Below, piece after piece: positions 1 through 6,505 of a DNA stretch of 8,378 bases. Position numbers and translations under genes: made by a program. Position 1 is the stretch's first letter; each line of letters opens with the position of its first letter. Source of the stretch: Clostridia bacterium (lineage in GTDB: Bacteria; Bacillota; Clostridia; Oscillospirales; CAG-272); contig JAFYRH010000152.1 of the NCBI GenBank assembly GCA_017559555.1, positions 1 through 8,378 of the forward strand, given 5' to 3'. The notes beneath the pieces are model-generated. The model saw nothing but the letters and a program-made list of their open reading frames with translations, did no database searches and was not told the DNA's origin.

Positions 1-210
1 CATATACAAAAAACGGGCGATTCGTGAATAGCCCCTACAAAAGTTGTTTAGAATCAATCATTCGCGTAGGTGTTTTTTGCTTTTTGGAAAATCAAAGATG
101 CGTGATTTTTTTTGATTTCTCGTAGGGGGCGACGTCCTCGACGCCCCGCCAAACAAACGCATACCGTGTACAAAAAACGGGCGATTCGTGAATCGCCCCT
201 ACAAATGAAA
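1..210. repeat. Cluster of palindromic intergenic repeats
   Basis: Two 37-nt copies, at 5-41 and 169-205, differ at one position (A at 30, C at 194). Each contains a palindrome, GGGCGATTC-GT-GAATCGCCC (179-198 in the perfect copy). A related but distinct palindrome in the opposite orientation lies at 121-150: GGGGCG (126-131) pairs with CGCCCC (142-147), and CG/CG continues inside an A·A mismatch around a TCCT loop. All three carry a GTAGGGG-type edge. The DNA between them (42-120) is A/T rich and includes an 8-bp inverted repeat, AAATCAAA/TTTGATTT (89-96/111-118). No reading frame with a ribosome binding site is seen before 319. Elements like these are common between genes in Clostridia genomes; their role is unknown. 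Calling them REP-like mobile repeats is inference. Confidence 0.75.
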
Positions 211-318
211 TTTAAAATTTAATATACGTTGTTATGGTTTCAGAACTTTTTATTTTGTTGTATAATCTTATCACTCTCTGCCATACTATTGGTAGCAATT
301 TGCAAGGAGGGAAAAGAT

Positions 319-519
319 ATGGATAAACAAATGCAAAAAATGTTGATTATTGTGGGGAGTTCCGTCGCGGGAGCGGCGCTTCTCGGTGGCGTGTTTTATA
401 TGGTGTGGAACAGCAAGCAGGTGAAAACTATGCGCACCATTCACCGCACCAATATGATTATGCGACGCGTAGGCAACGTGCTCTGCAAAATCGCTGCCGC
501 CGATGAGGCGTGTATGTGA
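319..519 (+). CDS. Small single-pass membrane protein, function unknown
   Basis: This encodes a 66-residue protein of no recognised family. Residues about 8-30 form one hydrophobic helix rich in Gly, Ala and Val. The C-terminal part (31-66) is basic and Met rich (NSKQVKTMRTIHR, MIMRRVG), so by the positive-inside rule it should face the cytoplasm. Two cysteines occur near the end. The start was placed at 319 because AAGGAGG (304-310) sits 8 nt upstream. The frame is open back to 229, but that extension includes the ribosome binding site and is unlikely to be translated. A TATAAT at 261-266 could be a -10 box, though no good -35 is present. The gene is convergent with serA. A 9-bp hairpin follows at 533-560 but lacks a T tract, so its terminator is unclear. 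Confidence 0.65.
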   Translation: MDKQMQKMLIIVGSSVAGAALLGGVFYMVWNSKQVKTMRTIHRTNMIMRRVGNVLCKIAAADEACM

Positions 520-532
520 GCGAAAATATGCC

Positions 533-560
533 CAAATTTCCTTCTGGAATAGGAAATTTG
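533..560. other. A/T-rich hairpin after the small membrane gene
   Basis: CAAATTTCC (533-541) and GGAAATTTG (552-560) form a perfect 9-bp stem with a 10-nt loop, 14 nt after the stop codon at 519. No run of T follows on either strand, so it is not a standard intrinsic terminator. It might stabilise the 3' end of the small gene's mRNA. The remaining DNA up to the serA terminator is A/T rich with nothing else recognisable. Confidence 0.4.
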
Positions 561-633
561 ATACAAACCATCCAATATATAGAATAATTCTTGTTCTAAT
601 TATAAAAATATGATATTATATTCCATTTCAAGC

Positions 634-663
634 AAAAAAAGAGGAAGCCGTGCGGCTTCCTCT
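634..663 (-). terminator. Intrinsic terminator of serC-serA
   Basis: AGAGGAAGCC (640-649) pairs perfectly with GGCTTCCTCT (654-663) around a 4-nt loop. On the minus strand the stem is followed by seven T (complement of 634-640). It begins 15 nt after the serA stop. There is no T run on the plus side, so it acts for the minus strand only. Confidence 0.92.
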
Positions 664-678
664 ATGCATATTTCAAAG

Positions 679-1827
679 TTAGATAACGCGAACGCGATTA
701 ATTCCTTCAACCGAAGCAATGCGAGCAATCGCATCCTCGGAGGGAGTGGAAGAAACGTCAAGAAGCGTGTAAGCGTTCTCGCCCTTTGATTTATTGGTCA
801 AGTTCTCAATGTTGAGTCCTTCATCTGCAACAGCGGCAGTGATCTTGGTCAAAATTGAGGGGATGTTTTGGTGTAGTACGCAAATACGCGCAACTCCCGA
901 ACGGGGCATTTCTACGTTGGGGTAGTTGACACTGTTCTTAATGTTACCGTTCTTCAGGTAATCGTCAAGCTGACGAGCCGCCATAACCGCACAGTTGTCC
1001 TCTGATTCTTCGGTAGAAGCGCCAAGGTGGGGGATAGCTACCACACCGGGGGTGTTGATGACTTCCTCGGTGGGGAAGTCGGTAACGTATGCCGAAACCT
1101 TGCCGTCAGCAAGAGCGGCTTTGAGTTCCTCTGCATTGACGAGATCCGCACGCGAGAGGTTGATAATTTTAACACCGTTCTTCATTTTTGCAATGCTTTC
1201 GGCGCAAATCATATTCTTGGTATCTTTGGTTGCGGGAACGTGCAGGGTGATATAGTCGGCTTTTTCGAATACTTCATCATAGGTTGCCGCGCGACTTACG
1301 CGGTGGTTAAGGTTCCAAGCGCCCTCAATAGAGAGGAAGGGGTCGCAACCGATGACGTTCATGCCGAGGTGGATAGCGGTGTTTGCGATCTTACCGCCAA
1401 TTGCGCCAAGACCGATAACGCCAAGGGTCTTGCCCATCAATTCGGTGCCACCAAATTTGGATTTGCCTTTTTCTACTTGCTTGGCAACGTCCTCGGTCAG
1501 AGTGTTTGCCCAAGCGATACCGCCAACTACGTCACGAGCGGCAAGCAGGAGCGCGCAAATTGCGAGTTCCTTAACACCGTTTGCATTTGCACCGGGAGTA
1601 TTGAAAACAACAATACCATTCTCGGAGCAACGCTCTATCGGAATGTTGTTAACACCGGCACCTGCACGTGCGATTGCCTTGAGAGAGGGAGCAAATTCCA
1701 TCTCGTGCATTACGGCAGAACGCACCATAATGCCATCGGGAGTTTCTATATTTTCGCCTACGTTGTAGCTATTGTCGAGTTGATCAAGTCCTACAGCGGC
1801 AATTTTATTTAACAGTTGAATATTCAT
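679..1827 (-). CDS. serA: D-3-phosphoglycerate dehydrogenase, compact ACT-domain form
   Basis: This cytosolic enzyme oxidises 3-phosphoglycerate to 3-phosphohydroxypyruvate with NAD+, the first step of serine synthesis. The protein has 382 residues. The Rossmann dinucleotide motif GLGAIG is at 139-144, with the acidic residue that selects NAD at D162. The catalytic triad of the D-2-hydroxyacid dehydrogenase family is visible as R226 (NLSRADLVN), probably E255 (DFPTEE) and H267 (PHLGAST). An ACT regulatory domain occupies about 313-382; the intervening domain of long SerA proteins is absent. R226 to E255 is 29 residues, as in E. coli SerA (R240-E269), but E255 to H267 is only 12 against 23, so the loop before the catalytic His is short. 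The start is supported by AAAGGAG, 6 nt before the ATG. It lies 31 nt after serC, and the two are clearly co-transcribed. The ACT domain may mean serine feedback, which is not shown by the sequence. Confidence 0.95.
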   Translation of the reverse strand: MNIQLLNKIAAVGLDQLDNSYNVGENIETPDGIMVRSAVMHEMEFAPSLKAIARAGAGVNNIPIERCSENGIVVFNTPGANANGVKELAICALLLAARDVVGGIAWANTLTEDVAKQVEKGKSKFGGTELMGKTLGVIGLGAIGGKIANTAIHLGMNVIGCDPFLSIEGAWNLNHRVSRAATYDEVFEKADYITLHVPATKDTKNMICAESIAKMKNGVKIINLSRADLVNAEELKAALADGKVSAYVTDFPTEEVINTPGVVAIPHLGASTEESEDNCAVMAARQLDDYLKNGNIKNSVNYPNVEMPRSGVARICVLHQNIPSILTKITAAVADEGLNIENLTNKSKGENAYTLLDVSSTPSEDAIARIASVEGINRVRVI

Positions 1828-1858
1828 AATAGTCTCCTTTCGGGGAGTGGGATTTTTT

Positions 1859-2950
1859 TTATGCTTTGGGGTTGTTTGCGGCGAAGTCCTTCATAAATGC
1901 GATGAGCGCTTCAACACCTGCATAGGGCATTGCGTTGTAAATGGAGGCACGCATACCGCCAACAGAACGGTGACCCTTGAGGTTCTTAAGACCTGCCTTT
2001 GCAGCTTCACTTGCAAATTTCTTATCGAGGTCAGCGTCACCTGTAACAAAGGTAACGTTCATAAGAGAACGGCTATCCTTTTTTACGGGAGCGAAGTAAT
2101 AATCTTGGCTATCGAGATAATTGTAGAGCAGATTTGCCTTTGCTACGTTCATTTCTTTCATCTTCTCAAGGCCGCCAAGGCTGAGGATCCACTCGTAAAC
2201 GAGCTTTGCAATGTAGATGGGGTAGCAAGGGGGAGTGTTGTACATAGAATCGTTTTCTGCCATGGTCTTCCACTCAAGCATAGTGGGCATGGTTTCTTCT
2301 GCATAGTCGAGAAGATCTTCGCGAACAATAACAAGTGTCATACCTGCGGGAGCCATATTCTTTTGTGCACCGGCATAGATAACGCCGAACTTGGAAACGT
2401 CAATGGGCTCGGAGATGATGCAGGAAGAAAGGTCGGCAACAAGCGGAATATCACCGGTATCCGGAATGTAACCGTATTTGGTACCGTAAATGGTGTTGTT
2501 GAAGCAGATGTGCAAATAAGCCGCATCGGGGCGGATCATATCGCGTGTGATGGTGGGAACGTGGTCGAAGTTGTCATCCTTGGTGGTGGCAATGCACTTG
2601 ACGTCATAGCCCATCTTTTGCGCTTCTTTGAATGCCTTGCCCGAGAACTGACCGGAAACCGCATAGTCTGCCTTGCCGGTTCTCTTAATCAGGTTCATGG
2701 GTACTGCCGAGAACTGTGTGGAAGCACCGCCTTGCAGGAAGAGTACCTTGTAGTTATCGGGAATGTTCATCAATTTGCGAAGCAGAGCCTCTGCTTCCTT
2801 GATGATTGCTTCATAGTCCGGAGATCGGTGAGACATCTCCATGACTGACATACCTGAGGTGCCGTAGCAGACCATTTCGTTTGCTGCTTGCTCGAGCACA
2901 GGAAGGGGAAGCATGGAAGGGCCTGCCGAAAAATTGTAAACTCTGTTCAT
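1859..2950 (-). CDS. serC: Phosphoserine aminotransferase
   Basis: This PLP-dependent class V aminotransferase converts 3-phosphohydroxypyruvate and glutamate to O-phosphoserine and 2-oxoglutarate (EC 2.6.1.52). It thus takes the product of the adjacent serA. The protein has 363 residues, normal for the family. The N-terminal signature NFSAGPSMLP is at 6-15. The phosphate-anchoring GGAS is at 74-77 and the PLP-interacting Asp is D173 (VADLSS). The Schiff-base lysine is K197 in AGAQKNMAPAG. The C-terminal GHRSVGGMRASIYNAMP motif is at 326-342. The frame is open upstream to 3049, but the start at 2950 is chosen because it matches the family N terminus and has GGAGG 9 nt upstream; the longer frame would also run past the promoter. 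It is the first gene of the serC-serA operon. Confidence 0.96.
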   Translation of the reverse strand: MNRVYNFSAGPSMLPLPVLEQAANEMVCYGTSGMSVMEMSHRSPDYEAIIKEAEALLRKLMNIPDNYKVLFLQGGASTQFSAVPMNLIKRTGKADYAVSGQFSGKAFKEAQKMGYDVKCIATTKDDNFDHVPTITRDMIRPDAAYLHICFNNTIYGTKYGYIPDTGDIPLVADLSSCIISEPIDVSKFGVIYAGAQKNMAPAGMTLVIVREDLLDYAEETMPTMLEWKTMAENDSMYNTPPCYPIYIAKLVYEWILSLGGLEKMKEMNVAKANLLYNYLDSQDYYFAPVKKDSRSLMNVTFVTGDADLDKKFASEAAKAGLKNLKGHRSVGGMRASIYNAMPYAGVEALIAFMKDFAANNPKA

Positions 2951-3020
2951 AATAAATTTCCTCCGGAAACAGATTCTTCTATTGCGTGTGTTTATGTATA
3001 CGCAAAAGAAGTTATCAATC

Positions 3021-3049
3021 ATTATATTACATTTTATAGCGATTGTCAA
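3021..3049 (-). promoter_or_regulatory. Consensus sigma-A promoter of serC-serA
   Basis: Read on the minus strand, TTGACA (3049-3044), a 17-nt spacer and TATAAT (3026-3021) match the housekeeping consensus at all 12 positions. Transcription should start near 3014, giving a leader of about 64 nt before the serC ATG. That is too short for a T-box, and no terminator/antiterminator pair is visible in it. Confidence 0.88.
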
Positions 3050-3156
3050 GTGCTTTGTGCAATTTTTCTTGCTGTATTATGCATTTTTGACGCATCATTT
3101 TTTTACCAACAGGCTTTTTTGGAGAAAAAATGATTTTTTGAGGGGGTGTGAGCGTC

Positions 3157-4056
3157 ATGAAAAAGGAAGTGTGGAAACATACTCGCAATGTCATTTTGTT
3201 GATTGCGGGAACCTTGATTTTGGCATTTGGAACCGCCGTTTTTCTGTTGCCCTTTGACCTGGTTGCGGGCGGAATGTCGGGACTTGCCATTGTGATAGAT
3301 GCCATCATTCCATCGGAATTTTTGACTATTGATAGAATCATTGCGCTTTTGACGTGGATGCTGTTTCTGGTCGGATTTGCGATTTTTGGAAAGGTATTTG
3401 CAGCCAAAACCTTTCTTTCTGCCATTCTCTATCCTATGGGGATCACGCTGTTTTTAAAGCTGACAGATTCAAGTGTTCTCGGAGGTGTTTTTTGTTTGCA
3501 GGCGAGCGAATACAAAGAGCTCCCCTTGATTCTTGCGGCAACGACAGGGGGTGCCTTAGTCGGTATTGGATGTGCTATTACGTTCCTCAGCGGCGGATCT
3601 ACGGGTGGAACCGATATTCTCGCGTTTCTTCTTTGCAAAATGTTCAAGCGGCTCAAAAGCTCAACCGCCATTTTTTTAATTGATGTCATTATCATTTTGT
3701 TCGGTGTTATTTTGTCGCGGGATTTGATACATTCTTTGCTCGGTATTCTTTCGGCAATGATTGCCGCCGCGGTCATTGACAAAATCTTTTTGGGTGGCAC
3801 CTCTGCGCTTGTTGCGCAAATTGTTACAGAACACGCAGAGGAGATCAATCAAGGTGTGATTGATTTGATGGAACGCAGTACAACGATTTTTGAAGCCACG
3901 GGAGGGTATTCCAAAAGGAAAAAGCAAATGGTCACGGTTTCTTTTTCTATGCGACAGTACACACTTTTGATGGATATTGTGTGCAAGATAGACCCCGATG
4001 CATTTGTAACCGTTTGGCGCGCACACGAAATTCGCGGAGAGGGCTGGACAAAATAA
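3157..4056 (+). CDS. YitT family membrane protein (DUF161 plus DUF2179)
   Basis: This 299-residue integral membrane protein belongs to the YitT family, conserved in Bacillota; its transport substrate or activity is not established. The membrane part (about 10-212) has five or more hydrophobic segments, at about 11-31, 60-78, 85-100, 123-145 and 170-210. It contains the family motif GGSTGGTD (146-153). A soluble DUF2179-type domain covers about 215-299, with the expected sequence IDPDAFVTVWRAHEIRGEGW. The ATG at 3157 has AGGGGGTG at 3141-3148; an in-frame GTG at 3148 overlaps this site and is unlikely. The gene is divergent from serC across about 200 nt and monocistronic, ending in a strong terminator. 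No convincing plus-strand promoter was found: TATTAT at 3075-3080 lacks a good -35. A link to serine metabolism is suggested only by adjacency. Confidence 0.9.
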   Translation: MKKEVWKHTRNVILLIAGTLILAFGTAVFLLPFDLVAGGMSGLAIVIDAIIPSEFLTIDRIIALLTWMLFLVGFAIFGKVFAAKTFLSAILYPMGITLFLKLTDSSVLGGVFCLQASEYKELPLILAATTGGALVGIGCAITFLSGGSTGGTDILAFLLCKMFKRLKSSTAIFLIDVIIILFGVILSRDLIHSLLGILSAMIAAAVIDKIFLGGTSALVAQIVTEHAEEINQGVIDLMERSTTIFEATGGYSKRKKQMVTVSFSMRQYTLLMDIVCKIDPDAFVTVWRAHEIRGEGWTK

Positions 4057-4087
4057 AAAAGACGACTCACGAGGAGTCGTCTTTTTT
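4055..4087. terminator. Bidirectional intrinsic terminator
   Basis: GACGACTC (4061-4068) and GAGTCGTC (4074-4081) form a perfect stem around a 5-nt loop. A6 (4055-4060) and T6 (4082-4087) flank it, so each strand has a hairpin followed by U residues. It overlaps the last bases of the YitT gene stop codon (4054-4056) and lies 18 nt past the rplA stop, serving both convergent transcripts. Confidence 0.95.
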
Positions 4088-4105
4088 ATTATCAAATTTG
4101 CCTAA

Positions 4106-4804
4106 TTAGTTACCAATTTTAGCCTGGTTGATCTTAATGCCGGGGCCCATGGTGGAAGCGATTACGCAGCTCTTGATATATTGACCCTTTGCAGCAGCGG
4201 GCTTAGCCTTGATGATAGCGCCGAGGAGAGCGTCGAAGTTCTCCTTGAGCTTTTCAGAACCGAAGGATGCCTTGCCGATAGGGCAGTGGATGATGTTGGT
4301 CTTGTCAAGACGGTACTCAATTCTACCTGCTTTTGCTTCGGTAACAGCCTTTGCAACGTCAGGAGTAACGGTGCCTGCCTTGGGAGAAGGCATGAGTCCC
4401 TTAGGACCGAGAACCTTACCGAGACGACCGATAACAGCCATCATATCGGGAGAAGCGATAACAACGTCGAATTCGAACCAGTTTTCCTTGGTGATCTTTT
4501 CAACGTATTCTGCGCCGCCTGCGTATTCTGCGCCTGCGTCGAGAGCCTTTTGAACGTTGTCGCCCTTAGCGAAAACGAGAACGCGAACCTTCTTACCGGT
4601 TCCGTTAGGAAGAACGATTGCGCCACGAACTTGTTGGTCTGCTTGACGGGAGTCAACACCCAGACGAACGTGAACTTCAACGGTCTCATCAAATTTAGCC
4701 TTAGCGGTCTGGCAAACCAGATCCATAGCCTCGGTTACTTCATATGCTTTTGCTTTTTCAATCAGCTTAGTGCTGTCGATATATTTTTTACCCATTTTTG
4801 CCAT
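4106..4804 (-). CDS. rplA: 50S ribosomal protein L1
   Basis: L1 binds 23S rRNA helices 76-78 to form the mobile L1 stalk that guides deacylated tRNA from the E site; it can also bind its own mRNA as a repressor. The protein has 232 residues, full length. Family hallmarks are [16 protein letters not shown] (46-61), the signature [20 protein letters not shown] (125-144) and C-terminal MGPGIKIN (219-226). The AAGGGGGT ribosome binding site abuts the rplK stop, and the two genes are 14 nt apart, so they are probably translationally coupled. It is the last gene of the operon: a terminator follows and no rplJ or rplL is present. Confidence 0.98.
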   Translation of the reverse strand: MAKMGKKYIDSTKLIEKAKAYEVTEAMDLVCQTAKAKFDETVEVHVRLGVDSRQADQQVRGAIVLPNGTGKKVRVLVFAKGDNVQKALDAGAEYAGGAEYVEKITKENWFEFDVVIASPDMMAVIGRLGKVLGPKGLMPSPKAGTVTPDVAKAVTEAKAGRIEYRLDKTNIIHCPIGKASFGSEKLKENFDALLGAIIKAKPAAAKGQYIKSCVIASTMGPGIKINQAKIGN

Positions 4805-4818
4805 TGTTCAGTACCCCC

Positions 4819-5244
4819 TTAGTCCTCTACGGTAACGCCCATGGAGCGTGCGGTACCTGCGATCATGCTCATAGCTGCTTCAACGCTTGCCGCATTCAAG
4901 TCGGGCATTTTGGTTTCAGCAATCTTCTTAACTTGCTCTTTGGTGAGCTTTGCAACCTTGGTCTTGTTGGGAGCTGCGGAACCGGACTCGATGCCTGCTG
5001 CCTTCTTAATGAGAACAGGAGCGGGAGGAGTCTTGGTGATGAATGTGAAGGAACGGTCAGCGTAAACAGTGATAACAACGGGGATGATAAGGCCGATGTC
5101 ATTCTTTGTTCTTTCGTTGAATTCCTTGGTGAAAACGGGAATAGCCACGCCGTACTGACCGAGAGCAGGACCTACGGGAGGCTGGGGAGTTGCTTTACCT
5201 GCAGGAAGCTGCAGTTTGATATAACCTAAAACTTTCTTTGCCAT
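4819..5244 (-). CDS. rplK: 50S ribosomal protein L11
   Basis: L11 binds the GTPase-associated region of 23S rRNA (helices 43-44) and takes part in factor-dependent GTP hydrolysis and in sensing uncharged tRNA for RelA-type enzymes. The protein has 141 residues, the normal length. The N-terminal domain carries PPVGPALGQ (22-30), whose prolines form the thiopeptide-contact surface. The hinge and rRNA-binding C-terminal domain include [11 protein letters not shown] (79-89), [15 protein letters not shown] (110-124) and GTARSMG (130-136). [10 protein letters not shown] (29-38) departs from the more usual GQxGVNIMEF pattern, but the fold residues are intact. GGAGG lies 9 nt before the ATG. The 97-nt gap from nusG holds a probable L1-binding mRNA element, so translation of rplK and rplA is likely under L1 feedback. 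Confidence 0.98.
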   Translation of the reverse strand: MAKKVLGYIKLQLPAGKATPQPPVGPALGQYGVAIPVFTKEFNERTKNDIGLIIPVVITVYADRSFTFITKTPPAPVLIKKAAGIESGSAAPNKTKVAKLTKEQVKKIAETKMPDLNAASVEAAMSMIAGTARSMGVTVED

Positions 5245-5262
5245 AATAATTTACCTCCAAAT

Positions 5263-5313
5263 GTGGTTTGTTGCGGAAGAATGTAATAAAGTAAAAAATT
5301 TTCTTCCTCCCAC
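5263..5313 (-). promoter_or_regulatory. Probable L1-binding autoregulatory mRNA element
   Basis: On the minus-strand RNA, GUGG (5313-5310) pairs with CCAC (5266-5263), and GGAAGAA (5307-5301) pairs with UUCUUCC (5281-5275). They are joined by an asymmetric internal loop: GA on the 5' side and GCAACAAA on the 3' side. Two helices linked by such a loop, with a short purine 5' strand and an A-rich 3' strand, is the layout known for L1 sites on 23S rRNA and on L1 operon mRNAs. The lower helix ends about 7 nt before the rplK ribosome binding site, so bound L1 would obstruct initiation. A separate perfect hairpin lies just upstream at 5316-5332. The identification is from shape and location, not from an alignment. 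Confidence 0.6.
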
Positions 5314-5315
5314 GT

Positions 5316-5332
5316 GCAACGCCGTGCGTTGC
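5316..5332 (-). other. Compact hairpin after nusG
   Basis: GCAACGC and GCGUUGC make a perfect 7-bp stem closing an ACG triloop, 9 nt past the nusG stop in the minus-strand RNA. No U tract follows directly, so it is not a standard terminator. It may pause polymerase, protect the upstream mRNA end, or be part of the L1 control region. Confidence 0.55.
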
Positions 5333-5341
5333 CGAAAGCGT

Positions 5342-5887
5342 TTAGTTTGCCGCTGCCTTAACTTCGCTCGATTCGAGCTCAACGGGCATATCACGGCTTC
5401 CGCGCTTAATGAGCACGGTAACATTTTTGAGATCCTCGGAAATTGCTTGAACAGTTCCGCTGTAACCTTCGAACAAACCGCTGATGACTTCAACTGTGTC
5501 ACCAACCCCGAAGGAGAGCTTAACTTGTTGAACTTGTTCGATATCCAAAGCGGCTACTTCCTCATCCGTCAGGGGAGTGGGGCGAGAGCCGGGACCTACA
5601 AATCCTGTCACGCCGGTAATGTTTCTTACTGCGTGCCAGCTTTCCTCGTTCATGATCATCTTGATATAAACGTAGCAGGAGAAAATCTTGTTCTCCACTT
5701 CCTTTTCAACGTCACCGTTTTTTTCAATGACGATTTCGGTAGGAATGCTGATATCAAAAATCAAGTGACCGAGGCCACGGTTTTCAATAATTTTTTCGAG
5801 ACTTGCTTTAACTTTGTTTTCGTATCCGGAGTAAGTATGTGCCACGTACCATCTCGGACCAACGTTCATTTCATTGATGTCACTCAT
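5342..5887 (-). CDS. nusG: Transcription termination/antitermination factor NusG
   Basis: NusG binds the RNA polymerase clamp and modulates elongation, pausing and transcription-translation coupling. The protein has 181 residues. The NGN domain spans about 11-112, opening with RWYVAHTYSGYENKV (12-26) and including FSCYVYIKM (69-77) and ITGVTGFVG (90-98). The KOW domain spans about 124-178, with FGVGDTVEVISGLFEGYSG (126-144). The start at 5887 is taken because AAGGA lies 7 nt upstream and the N terminus fits the family. A longer frame to 5914 would overlap secE by 17 nt and its ATG lacks a ribosome binding site. The gene is 10 nt after secE, as in most bacteria. Confidence 0.97.
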   Translation of the reverse strand: MSDINEMNVGPRWYVAHTYSGYENKVKASLEKIIENRGLGHLIFDISIPTEIVIEKNGDVEKEVENKIFSCYVYIKMIMNEESWHAVRNITGVTGFVGPGSRPTPLTDEEVAALDIEQVQQVKLSFGVGDTVEVISGLFEGYSGTVQAISEDLKNVTVLIKRGSRDMPVELESSEVKAAAN

Positions 5888-5897
5888 TGCAAATTCC

Positions 5898-6311
5898 TTA
5901 TGCGAACAAACCACGAAGTGCTTGAATCATTTCGAGCAAGCCCTTGGACAAACCAAGGTCGAGCAGGCAGATTACGAGCGCACATGCGGCCAGCACAGCG
6001 AGAACTACCAAAGAGCTCTTCTTTGTGTCTTTCCAAGAGAGCCAAGAAACCTTCTTGAACTCGCTCTTGTAAACGCGCAGAGCCTTAGCGATCTTTTCGC
6101 GATACTTAATGCCAAGCACAACACCTGCAACAACCAGAACGCCACCGATTACGATCCAAACGATCGCTGCGGTAGAGAGACCTTCTTGAACAGCTTCTTC
6201 AGCGTGATCGTGGTCTTCGCCGTCGTGTGCAAATGCGGGGAGCGCAAAGAGGGAAATCATCATCAGAACTGCGCAAACGAGTGCGAGAGTTCTGTTAAAC
6301 AGATTCTTCAT
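5898..6311 (-). CDS. secE: SecE translocase subunit with signal peptide and His-rich extension
   Basis: SecE clamps SecY in the protein-conducting channel of the plasma membrane. The conserved domain is the C-terminal part (about 74-137): a cytosolic amphipathic helix with YKSEFKKVSWLSWKDTKKSS (81-100), then a transmembrane helix at about 101-119 containing LLDLGLSK. Most Gram-positive SecE proteins contain only this, about 60-75 residues. Here 137 residues begin with a signal-peptide-like segment (1-28) ending ALPAFA, then a His/Asp/Glu-rich stretch HDGEDHDHAEE (29-39), then another membrane helix (about 46-68). If cleaved after A28, the acidic segment would be outside and the SecE helix in its normal orientation. 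The ATG at 6311 is preferred because AAAGGA (6327-6322) is 10 nt upstream; the in-frame ATG at 6317 is only 4 nt away but possible. It lies between rpmG and nusG. Confidence 0.92.
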   Translation of the reverse strand: MKNLFNRTLALVCAVLMMISLFALPAFAHDGEDHDHAEEAVQEGLSTAAIVWIVIGGVLVVAGVVLGIKYREKIAKALRVYKSEFKKVSWLSWKDTKKSSLVVLAVLAACALVICLLDLGLSKGLLEMIQALRGLFA

Positions 6312-6337
6312 ATTCATTATTTCCTTTCTTTCACCAA

Positions 6338-6505
6338 TTACTTGGTCTCTTTGTGCATTGTGTGCTTGCGGCAGAACTTGCAGAATTTCTTAAGCTCCAG
6401 TCTGTCGGGGTCATTCTTCTTGTTCTTTTTTGTATCATAATTTCTTTGCTTGCACTCTGTGCATGCCAAAGTAATTCTGATTCTTGCCTCATTTTTAGCA
6501 GCCAT
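6338..6505 (-). CDS. rpmG: 50S ribosomal protein L33, zinc-binding form
   Basis: This small protein of the large subunit sits near the E site. Translation of the minus strand gives 55 residues beginning [19 protein letters not shown]. Two CxxC pairs (C15/C18 and C42/C45) make the zinc-ribbon form of L33. The central basic stretch [20 protein letters not shown] (22-41) and the C-terminal [11 protein letters not shown] are typical of the family. GGGAGGTG lies just upstream of the ATG. It is the first gene of the rpmG-secE-nusG-rplK-rplA operon and follows a leader of about 160 nt. The four-cysteine type is often replaced by a cysteine-free paralogue under zinc limitation in Bacillota; whether a paralogue exists here cannot be seen. 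Confidence 0.97.
   Translation of the reverse strand: MAAKNEARIRITLACTECKQRNYDTKKNKKNDPDRLELKKFCKFCRKHTMHKETK

Noticed and set aside
5..205. Two 37-nt repeats as a CRISPR remnant
   Set aside because: Only two copies, separated by 127 nt, with a third palindrome of a different type and opposite orientation between them and no cas genes. They fit intergenic palindromic repeats.
229..318. N-terminal extension of the small membrane protein
   Set aside because: It contains the AAGGAGG that serves the ATG at 319 and the likely -10 box, so it is most probably untranslated.
533..560. Intrinsic terminator for the small membrane gene
   Set aside because: The stem is good, but it is A/T rich and no T tract follows on either strand, so it is listed only as a hairpin.
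1847..2848. 333-codon open frame on the plus strand opposite serC
   Set aside because: It is antisense to a full-length, motif-complete serC, lacks a ribosome binding site, and is Cys/His/Val rich in a way typical of a mirror frame. The same holds for long plus-strand frames opposite serA (1027-1812), nusG/secE (5261-6058) and the transporter gene (6608-7609).
2951..3014. T-box or other riboswitch before serC
   Set aside because: The consensus promoter leaves only about 64 nt of leader, with no terminator/antiterminator pair and no T-box sequence.
3055..3080. Plus-strand promoter for the YitT gene
   Set aside because: TATTAT (3075-3080) is a fair -10, but no hexamer resembling TTGACA lies 16-18 nt upstream; TTGACG at 3087-3092 has no -10 after it.
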